NCBI GenBank assembly: GCA_030280995.1
Contig: JASXTE010000017.1
Coordinates: 8,823,998-8,887,997 of the forward strand
DNA from: Hemileia vastatrix
Lineage: Eukaryota > Basidiomycota > Pucciniomycetes > Pucciniales > Zaghouaniaceae
DNA: 64,000 bases
Reading direction: 5' to 3'
Both the position numbers and the translations under genes were made by a program. How positions within the stretch are numbered: position 1 is the stretch's first letter; every line of letters starts with the position of its first letter. Shown one piece after another: positions 54,143-61,543 of this stretch. The notes under the pieces are model-generated. The model saw only the letters and a list, made by a program, of their open reading frames with translations, was not told the origin of the DNA and ran no database searches.

Positions 54143-55261
54143 TCAACATTTCTTGCTTCTATTATCCAGCTTTTTTCTTGTTTCCTTTGGTACATGTACA
54201 TATGCTATTGAACCAAAAATACGCAAGTGATTGAGTCTTGGCTTTGATTTCAAGAGTTTTTCATAAGGATTCATGTCACTTCTGCATGTATTTGGTAAGC
54301 GATTGTGTGTATACACCGCCCATTTGAAAGCTGGTCCCCAAAAAGATTTGTGTAAGCCGCTGTCTAATAGAATTGTTCTGCCCATATCAAATATAGTCTG
54401 GTTAAAACGTTCAATGTCCCCATTCTGCTTGTGATAATAAGGTAAGGAATATTTGTGTTCTATACCTTGGAGATATAACCATTCTTGTAGACGTTTATTA
54501 ACAAACTCACCACCATTATCGCTCTTTAGAGTTTTTACAGTCAGATTTGTTCTTTTTTGTAACCACATAATGTAATTCTTAATTATATCATTAGCCTCAT
54601 CTTTTGTTTCAATTATTTCTATGTTACCATAGCTAGAACCAATATCTAACATAGTTAAGAGATACTTGCCTTTATTTGTTGTCGTTACTTCAAAAGGACC
54701 CATTAGGTCAACCGCCAAAGTTTCACCAATAGGATGGAATCTACTTGAGAGATTTATGGGATCAGAATGTTTTGATTTAGCTAATTTACAGTCTTCACAA
54801 TCTACCATGCCTGTTGGTAAATCTTCTGGGATACCTTCACCAAACTTCCCTTTGAAAAGTTTTCTGATATTCCTCAAACTTCGATGTCCAAATATCCTAT
54901 GCCAATATTTCAAACACTCTTCTTTATCTATGTCAAGTTTCACTTTTTCAGCTTCATAAGGTGGATAATATTTCAATTTCATTTCAGAAGAACAGCTATC
55001 TACAGGTTGACTTTTATCAATTACTATTTCAAGTACATGTCTTGGGAATGGTTGTGGTAGTGTCCAGCTCCTGTTGTTGAATTTTGCAGTAAACATTAGA
55101 ATGTTATCGTTAGAAAATATATCCATGTCTCTTGAAGAACAAGATATCCTACACCCAGCCAATATAAGTGAAGCTTGTGAAATAAGGGTGCCACTCACTT
55201 TTTCACAGTAATAAACATTTTTTAATTCAACACTATTCCCATTTGGCGCGGGGAAGATCAA
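54143..55261 (-). CDS. Copia-B integrase
   Basis: A 372-codon open frame, one shift from protease. It holds the end of protease/linker (VELKNVYYCEKVSGTLISQA), the zinc finger YWHRIFGHRSLRN and MVDCEDCKLAK (HHCC), catalytic LAVDLMGPFEVTTTNKGKYL, LKSDNGGEFVNKRLQEWLYL and LPYYHKQNGDIERFNQTIFD (D, D, E), LLDSGLHKSFWGPAFKWAVY and LRIFGSIAYVHVPKETRKKL. All landmark residues are present. It inserts the cDNA into chromosomal DNA. Confidence 0.85.
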   Translation of the reverse strand: MIFPAPNGNSVELKNVYYCEKVSGTLISQASLILAGCRISCSSRDMDIFSNDNILMFTAKFNNRSWTLPQPFPRHVLEIVIDKSQPVDSCSSEMKLKYYPPYEAEKVKLDIDKEECLKYWHRIFGHRSLRNIRKLFKGKFGEGIPEDLPTGMVDCEDCKLAKSKHSDPINLSSRFHPIGETLAVDLMGPFEVTTTNKGKYLLTMLDIGSSYGNIEIIETKDEANDIIKNYIMWLQKRTNLTVKTLKSDNGGEFVNKRLQEWLYLQGIEHKYSLPYYHKQNGDIERFNQTIFDMGRTILLDSGLHKSFWGPAFKWAVYTHNRLPNTCRSDMNPYEKLLKSKPRLNHLRIFGSIAYVHVPKETRKKLDNRSKKC

Positions 55262-55530
55262 AGAACCTTTTCTGTGATGAAATTTTTGTTCCCATTAGCT
55301 GCTACTTTGAGGGGTATATGTAATTTTAGAGGAACATACAAGGAAAAGTTAGACATATCGCCTGTGACGTGATGAGTAGCGCCGCTATCTAGAATTGGGA
55401 GAGGTCCATCATCTGAAATTGAAAGCTTTTCAATATGAATCTCGGATGGTTCCTTGGAATCGTCAATTTCCAATAGTCGTGTTTTTATATTTTTGTTATC
55501 TTTGTTGTAATTAGGTCTATAGTAGTCTGC
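55258..55530 (-). pseudogene. Copia-B protease
   Basis: Continuous with gag in the same frame apart from one TAA at the gag end (about 55546). LPILDSGATHHVTGDMSNFS carries the DSG active site. It overlaps the integrase frame by four bases, consistent with a frameshift mutation separating a once continuous polyprotein. Confidence 0.75.
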
Positions 55531-55545
55531 TTTACGTTCATCGGT

Positions 55546-56631
55546 TTATTGTTGTTTCTGAGGTGGTGGTGGTTGTTGCCATGGAAATGGAGGTGGGTAA
55601 AGAAAATTTGGAAATATGGGATAAGGATTGTTTGGTGTGAGTGCAGGGTAAAAAGGCATTGGATAATGTGCTGTATACGAAGGTGCATGTTGAGAATGAG
55701 ATGAGGACAATTGTTTTTGTGAAGATCGACAGTTGGCTGCAAAATTTCCAGGTCGGTTACATCGATAGCAAACTGATTGTTGTGTTTGTTTTATTGCATC
55801 AACTTCAATTAAATCCAGTTCTTCACTTTTTTGTAATGTAGATTTGTTGATAGTTATAACTTTTTCTTTTTTGGTTTTGATCTTCAATGATTCTTGTCTT
55901 TGTGAGTCAATAATTACTCTTGAAATTTCTTTTGACGATAGTATATCATTGACTCGATACAGCATACTAATTTGATTCATAATGTCATCTTCTAATCTGG
56001 GATCGCCCTTTGCTTGATTTTGAAGCATTAAACCTATGATGTTGTCTACTGTCAATTCCAGTCCTGAAGCCCGCATAGTCCTAAATTTTTCGTATATAGC
56101 TTGTGTAAATTCCACACCCGAGGGAAAATCAGCCAATCGTAGAGATAAGGTGTCTTGCCATAAATTCATGTGATGAATTTGAGTGCTCTGATTAAAATGA
56201 GTAACCAAAAAGGCCAATAAGTCAAAAGCTGTCAGGTAATTTCCATTAGAAATTAGTTCTTGAATGGAATCGTCAACAAATTCAGTTAATATTTTGCAAA
56301 CTAGATAATCCTTGTGTAAATTTATTCTCCATTTTCTGTTGTCAGCATAGTATTTGTCTCTAATTACTTTTCCAAGTAATTTTTGTATCTTCATTATCCA
56401 CATTTGAAAGTTGTCCCCAGTCAAATTTAATTTTGGAGTAGCATCAATCCAAGATTTAGCCTTCGTTAGTTTAGCAAATGCATAATCCTTGTCCAATCCA
56501 GTTTCTGTGTACGTTGATATCCTATGTGGTTCATGAGTCTCGTTATCATTGGCTGTAGGGTCATCTGGTGGAGTTGGCATGGCTTCTGTCGATCTTCTAT
56601 TACGTCTGGATGATGATGATGGATGAGACAT
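55546..56631 (-). CDS. Copia-B gag
   Basis: 361 codons from MSHPSSSSRRNRRSTEAMPT. Contains WIDATPKLNLTGDNFQMWIM (typical gag start of copia elements), VTHFNQSTQIHHMNLWQDTL, MRASGLELTVDNIIGLMLQ, the zinc knuckle VCYRCNRPGNFAANC (CX2CX4-NX4C, the His replaced by Asn) and a Pro/Tyr/Gln-rich tail. The open frame is intact, but the knuckle change could affect RNA packaging. Confidence 0.85.
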   Translation of the reverse strand: MSHPSSSSRRNRRSTEAMPTPPDDPTANDNETHEPHRISTYTETGLDKDYAFAKLTKAKSWIDATPKLNLTGDNFQMWIMKIQKLLGKVIRDKYYADNRKWRINLHKDYLVCKILTEFVDDSIQELISNGNYLTAFDLLAFLVTHFNQSTQIHHMNLWQDTLSLRLADFPSGVEFTQAIYEKFRTMRASGLELTVDNIIGLMLQNQAKGDPRLEDDIMNQISMLYRVNDILSSKEISRVIIDSQRQESLKIKTKKEKVITINKSTLQKSEELDLIEVDAIKQTQQSVCYRCNRPGNFAANCRSSQKQLSSSHSQHAPSYTAHYPMPFYPALTPNNPYPIFPNFLYPPPFPWQQPPPPQKQQ

Positions 56632-57156
56632 AAGAAGATATAGAGATGGGATGAATAATAATAATAGAAAAAAAATGAAAAGAAAAAAATAGAATAAGAT
56701 AAAAGGAAAGAAAGAAAAAATAAAAAAATAAAATGGAAGACAAAAAAAAGGAAAAGAAAAATTATTTATTTATTTTTAATTTTTATTTTTACACAATCAA
56801 TATTTTCGGCAATTGTGTGCGTCCACAGCAATTGGGTTTATCACTCTTGATTTCAGGCTACTAAAATCAACCTAATCTATTGATTATGTTGGGCAAAGCC
56901 TCTTTTTTGTATTTTATTTATTTATTGTTATATTTTATTTTTATGTATTTTATTTATTTATTGTTATGTTTTATCTTTTATGTATTTTATTTATTTATTA
57001 TTGTATTTTATATATATTTATTTATTTGTTTATTATTATATTTTATTTATATATGTTTATGGTAGAAAACGATAGAAGAGAAAAAAAAAGAGAAGGAAAA
57101 AAAAAGGAAAAAAAAGAAACAAAACGAGAAAGCGATAGGAGAAAAAAAGGAGAAGA

Positions 57157-57406
57157 CACCACACAATATGGGGGGCGGACTTGCTAGCAAGTCCGCAACC
57201 TTGGACCCAAACTCACCATAGATTGAACACACATTGAGCTATTGATAAAGGAACCATACAATCAGGGATGAACACCACTCAGCAGAACAGTTTTAGGTGG
57301 GTGTTCAAGTAGAGTTCAGTATGGGTTCAGTCTGAGTTCAGTCTGAGTTCCATCTGAGTTCAGGTTGAGGACTTGCTAGCAAGTCCACCCCCTATATTGC
57401 GTAGTG
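57157..57406. mobile_element. CACTA-type MITE, 250 bp, TSD AGA
   Basis: CACCACACAATATGGGGGGC to CCCCCTATATTGCGTAGTG, AGA on both sides. Both ends carry the palindrome GGACTTGCTAGCAAGTCC. Interior GAACACCACTCAGCAGAACA is shared with 57567-57816, which is almost identical. Confidence 0.95.
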
Positions 57407-57566
57407 AGAAGAAAAAAAAATAAAACGAGATAACAATAAAAAAAATTATAGATAGTGTTAATGAAAGAAAAAAAAAAGCAAGAGCAAGAAAGAAGTGAAC
57501 TAGAGCCTGAAGAAATACGAGAGCCGGGAATAGAAAAAAGAAAAGAATAGAAAAAATGAAACAAAA

Positions 57567-57816
57567 CACCACACAATATGGGGGGCAGACTTGCTAGCAA
57601 GTCCGCAACCTTGGACCCAAACTCACCATAGATTGAACACACATTGAGCTATTGATAAAGGAACCATACAATCAGGGATGAACACCACTCAGCAGAACAG
57701 TTTTAGGTGGGTGTTCAAGTAGAGTTCAGTATGGGTTCAGTATGAGTTCAGTCTGAGTTCCATCTGAGTTCAGGTTGAGGACTTGCTAGCAAGTCCACCC
57801 CCTATATTGCATAGTG
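57567..57816. mobile_element. CACTA-type MITE, 250 bp, TSD AAA
   Basis: Same length and almost the same sequence as 57157-57406; AAA on both sides. The two copies lie in the same orientation 160 bp apart with different target duplications, so each arose by its own insertion. Confidence 0.95.
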
Positions 57817-57917
57817 AAAATAAAAGAAAAATCCTAAAAGGTAAGAACACCCGACTTTGAAAGAAAACGATTTGAAAAGAAGAAAAATAATGATTTTTTT
57901 TAATGTAAGCGGGAAAT

Positions 57918-57927
57918 GCCCATAACC
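57918..57927 (-). promoter_or_regulatory. Copia-B primer-binding site
   Basis: GGTTATGGGC on the minus strand directly follows the 5' LTR end CCATCTCA. Confidence 0.75.
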
Positions 57928-58044
57928 TGAGATGGTGGTTTATTCTAATAATCTGTTATATTACTTATGTTCCAATCACACATATATACACTTTAGGTCT
58001 AGTAGTTGAGTACTTAGTTAAGTCTATGATGTTAAACATCTACA
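57928..58044 (-). repeat. Copia-B 5' LTR
   Basis: 117 bp; TGTAGATGTTTAACATCATA to CCACCATCTCA on the minus strand, similar to the 3' copy with small differences (ACACATATATACACTTTAGG against ACACATATATACAACACGTT). Confidence 0.85.
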
Positions 58045-58186
58045 CTAATAACTATTGTACAGTATTTATATTCTAATTTAGAGATTAACTTTAATATGCT
58101 TTAATGTCTTTGCCATATATAGATTTCCCACCAATCCTTCTTGTTTGAGTTTGTAGCTAATCTTTGTGGGATACTAATCCGTAACA
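58045..58186 (-). repeat. Copia-A 5' LTR, outer part
   Basis: Begins TGTTACGGATTAGTATCCC at 58186 on the minus strand and matches 19820-19961 over its length. This is the right end of copia-A. Confidence 0.8.
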
Positions 58187-58189
58187 TGT

Positions 58190-58300
58190 GTTAGGTTCCA
58201 ACTACGCTGCAGAAGTGTATATAGTTAGTATCACAGAAACAGTAATTAAGATTATCAATCTTTTATCCCTTTTTCCTAAAACACTGCCGTTGCGCTAATA
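58190..58300 (+). repeat. Copia-D 5' LTR (candidate)
   Basis: TGTTAGGTTCCAACTACGC to TTGCGCTAATA, 111 bp, directly followed by a primer-binding site GGTTATGGGC like those of the other copia elements. The second LTR is outside the window or lost. Confidence 0.6.
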
Positions 58301-58316
58301 GGTTATGGGCTCTTGC
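58301..58316 (+). promoter_or_regulatory. Copia-D primer-binding site
   Basis: GGTTATGGGCTCTTGC after the LTR. Compare the rejoined copia-A site GGTTATGGGCTCACGC and copia-B GGTTATGGGCATTTCC. Confidence 0.7.
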
Positions 58317-59048
58317 GCCTAATTTTATCTTTTTTCTTTTTTCCTCTAAAATTTACTAAAAGGGTCTAGTTAGCCTCATATTCTCCTTTTTTTCTTTGGT
58401 TCACTCGCCAATTGCCTCTCGACTCATGCGTTTCTCCTCTTGTCTTTTTTTGGATTCACTCATCAATCACCTCTCGACATTTTTTCTCTTTCCACTAACG
58501 GCTTTCTGTCTTGCCTTTTTTTTCTTCTCTCCTTATTTTATTTCCTTTTTTTCCTTTTTTCTCTCTTCTCCTTTCTTATATCGCTTGCTCTCCCTCTTTT
58601 TTTCTTTGCTTGTTCTTTTTTTTTCTCCTTTTTTTTTCTTATCGTTTTTTTTTCTCTTTCTTCCTTTCTTTCTAATCTATCAACTTATATATATTAATAA
58701 TAAAATAAATAATAATAATAATAATAATAAATAATAACAAAAAAATAACATCGATTTTTACAAGCAATTAGGTTGGTGCTCTCGCCAAGCATCAAAGCGA
58801 GATAGTGGCACTATCTCTCCGAAAGCAAATTTCAACCGACAAACAAATAAATTAAAAACTAATAAAATAAATTAAATTAAAAAAAAACCTCTATAAATAT
58901 ACATATCCCTCCATTTTACCTCGTTCTCGTTCCCTACCTTCTGTTCCTCCTCTTTCTCATTATTTAATTTTCTTTCCTTTTATTTTATTTTTTTTCTTTT
59001 CTCTGTTTTTTCTCTTTTTTTCCTTTTTTTCTCTCTCACTCTACTTTG
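58317..59048 (+). other. Copia-D leader
   Basis: Strongly pyrimidine-rich (58380-58680, 58920-59040), with an AATAAT run at 58690-58740. No supported gene. The same strand bias is seen in the copia-B and copia-C leaders. Confidence 0.6.
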
Positions 59049-59894
59049 ATGATGCCTTCCAATCAACAACTGACCCCTCAAGACTACAATACACCAACCT
59101 CTCGTCCAATACCTAACTATCCACCATGACCACCTCAAGACATTAACACAAACGAAAACAAAGCTCAAATTCATGATGAAGATGTGACGTCTGACATGGA
59201 AGATGCACCCAATCTGCGTGTACTACTGCGTATTCAAGAAGATTCTTATATTTGGGACAGCATTGTTAAGGCAAGGATGCTCTTGAAAGACTGGCGACAT
59301 ACATTGAAAGAGGATGGTTCAAATTTCCGCAAATGGCATAGAGAACTACGAGGCGTCATCAGTGACTTCACTGGTGAAACCAACTTTCTAGAGCAAAAAG
59401 GTGCCTCAAAAACTTCCATCAAAGAGCGAATAGGACAAGCAATACTGATCAATTCTGTTGTGCCTGAAATAAAATCTCAAATCATTGATGTTACACCAAG
59501 CAGGAACACATTTCGCCATATCAAAAGTATCTTCAACACTGTTTCTAGAGCGGCTCAACTGAATGCAATAGAAAGAGTGATCGATCTTTGTTCTAAAGAA
59601 TGTGACAATCCCATAGAGCTAATGAACAAATTTCGAGATGTGTGTGCTTGCTTATGGGCTCAAGGACTCAGTGAAAAGGACATCTTAGGCTGTCTCTGTC
59701 AACGTATCATTCAAGACAACCCACGGTTTAGCTCAGAAGTCCTCAAAGAAACAGAACAACTATGCAAATCAGACAAGTCAATCACTGTTGCAGTTCTCAA
59801 CAAAATCTTTTGTACCACTTGGGAAAGACTTAAACATGATGATAAACTTCTGAATACTACTACTGTCAGGCTAAGGTCAAGTACAAGGACGTGA
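59049..59894 (+). pseudogene. Copia-D gag, truncated by the gypsy-2 LTR
   Basis: The ATG at 59049 gives MMPSNQQLTPQDYNTPTSRP, one TGA (about 59127), then an open frame with LLKDWRHTLKEDGSNFRKWH, LLINSVVPEIKSQ-like ILINSVVPEIKSQIIDVTPS, NPIELMNKFRDVCACLWAQG and ILGCLCQRIIQDNPRFSSEV. It resembles copia-C gag (KMKDWPHVLQSDSSNY then WYQELHLVLLDH). After DDKLLNTTT the LTR of gypsy-2 begins at 59864 and the last ten codons belong to it. The zinc knuckle and pol are missing. Confidence 0.75.
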
Positions 59895-61362
59895 ACTAGC
59901 TTGAATAGTCAGTTGTCTAGAAGATTTTTATGGTCCTATATGAATACTGTAGTCTTAATCCACTAAATTGTATAATAAAATTAAATATGAAGGTCTCAGT
60001 AATATAATTCTCACTATTCTTATATATGGCTTACAATCTTTATAGTTGGTAGAAAAATAGATTATATAAATTCAGATACTATTCAAAAGTCTTATAAAAG
60101 TACTAATTGATATGTATTGTAATTGATTTGGTTATATTGGTTAAATTGTAATGATAAAGAATGTAGAAACAAGACCCAAAAACCTCCTCCTTTTATACAC
60201 ACTGAGTTCCCCAATAAATCCCTTGATATACCATCCAATACACAGTTAATGACGCCTCAAAACAACTAATAGACCTTCCCATAAACATCCCTAGTGACCC
60301 ATGACATAATTAGACAAGTAACAACCGCCAAAATACTGTAATAATAAGGGAGATCCATCAAAATTAAAGAAAAAGACAAAAAGAGAGTATATGCCTATAA
60401 AACAATGATATAAAAGACTAAAAGGGACTTTTTAAGGTTAATAATAGCTTAATAATAAGGGGGATTTACTGTAGAAATAATGGGGCTAATCCTGACATTA
60501 TACTATGAGAAATTCCCATTCAAAAATAACCAAAATTGACTGAGAAACCACCCAAAACTTAAAAAAGAGCGTGAGATGTGGGGTAACTACATGCAGTTCT
60601 TGGCAGGTGCTTGCACGAGTAAATCCTTGACTAAAATTAGGCGAATTTAAGCGTGGTGATGAAATAAAGTCCCAAGAGTGAGGTTATTAATGAAATTAGT
60701 GCATATAAACAAGGTCAATGCATTATTAATTAAGCTAGGACACTAAATAAGCGCCTGTTGCCTATTTTAGTGTGTTTCCCCACAGTGGGCTTAGAATGTG
60801 GGGTAATTATAGTGTGAAAAAGCTAACTTTGCTAAAAATGAAGCTATTCACACGGGAAAAAAGCAGGCAGTATGTGGCCAGTACACAGAAGCCATTTCTG
60901 GCATAAAAAACACCAAATTTGAAAAGTGTTATTTTTATGCATTTAAATAGCCAAATCAATAGTTCTAATTGAGCTCAATTGATCTGTCAAAGCGCAATTT
61001 TGATATTCTCAATTTTATAGTGCATATAGTCAACTTTTAAGTGAAATAAAGCGCATTTCTTGTTTTTTGCATAAAACAATGAATATAACAGCTTTAAGTG
61101 TACTTAAAAATTATGTAGCCTTATACTTAAGGCTCTTAAGATTACCCTAACATATTCCAACTTAATATTAAGTACATAAGACCTATAAAAGGTGGATATA
61201 TGCGTGTATATAAGGTGTTATAATGTCATTTTTTGTGTATTATCATAATTTTACTTATGTATACTATTTGTGTACTCTTATTTATTGTTCCCATGTATAG
61301 TTCATGTGTTTAACATAACTTATAATCACTTTTTACTCAGTCCTGGAGATATACAGGCTGAC
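59864..61362 (-). repeat. Gypsy-2 3' LTR
   Basis: Minus strand TGTCAGCCTGTATATCTCCA at 61362 to TTAGCCTGACA at 59864, about 1.5 kb. The start matches the solo LTRs at 14713 and 42625 (TGTCAGCCTAGATATCC, then AGGACTGAG). It is preceded by a G-rich tract and then gypsy-2 pol. No matching flank can be checked because the other end lies outside. Confidence 0.75.
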
Positions 61363-61374
61363 ACTTGCCCACCC
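61363..61374 (-). promoter_or_regulatory. Gypsy-2 polypurine tract
   Basis: On the minus strand TTTTTGGGTGGGCAAG leads directly into TGTCAGCC. Confidence 0.65.
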
Positions 61375-61543
61375 AAAAAAAACAATAAAAAAAATGATAA
61401 GTTATACATTTTATTTATTTATTTGTAATTTTCAGGTATTCAGATTAATTCTGTAGCATTAAAGATTATACTTTAAAGAAATAAAACATAATAAAATATT
61501 ATGAGTACTGGTTTTTTAACCCCTCAGCTGGTTGAACAGAAGT
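61375..61543 (-). other. Gypsy-2 3' untranslated region
   Basis: Short AT-rich stretch between the pol stop and the polypurine tract; nothing recognised. Confidence 0.5.

Larger units (their letters stand above)
56632..57927 (-). other. Copia-B leader with two MITEs
   Basis: Noncoding. The non-MITE part is strongly biased: pyrimidine-rich on the minus strand (56640-56760, 57060-57150, 57407-57560) with TATTTATTTATTG repeats at 56910-57050. No gene. Confidence 0.6.
52204..58044 (-). mobile_element. Copia-B: nearly complete Ty1/copia element
   Basis: 5.84 kb with 117-118 bp LTRs (52204-52321 and 57928-58044), primer-binding site GGTTATGGGC (57918-57927), gag, protease, integrase and RT/RNase H, and a polypurine tract AGCAGGGGGG. 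Inserted into the copia-A 5' LTR; the flanks AAAAC and CTAAT do not match, and about 57 bp of LTR sequence seen in the other copy is missing, so a deletion accompanied or followed insertion. Its leader holds two MITEs. Confidence 0.85.
19731..58186 (-). mobile_element. Copia-A: Ty1/copia element exploded over 38 kb by nested insertions
   Basis: From right to left on the minus strand: 5' LTR (58186-58045 and 52203-52138, split by copia-B); primer-binding site GGTTATGGG (52137-52129, continued at 46405), split by copia-C; gag (46276-46084 and 45325-44113, split by a pogo-like MITE); protease start (about 44200), split by the fold-back element; protease/integrase (37210-35741); reverse transcriptase and RNase H (21799-20367), split by gypsy-1; polypurine tract and 3' LTR (19970-19731). 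Codons resume in frame across the gypsy-1, fold-back and MITE junctions. The remaining copia-A sequence totals roughly 5.5 kb, a normal length for the superfamily. Many stops mark it as dead. Confidence 0.85.

Noticed and set aside
56880..57070. Ile/Leu/Tyr-rich plus-strand ORF resembling membrane segments
   Set aside because: Translation of TATTTATTTATTG simple repeats; not a gene.
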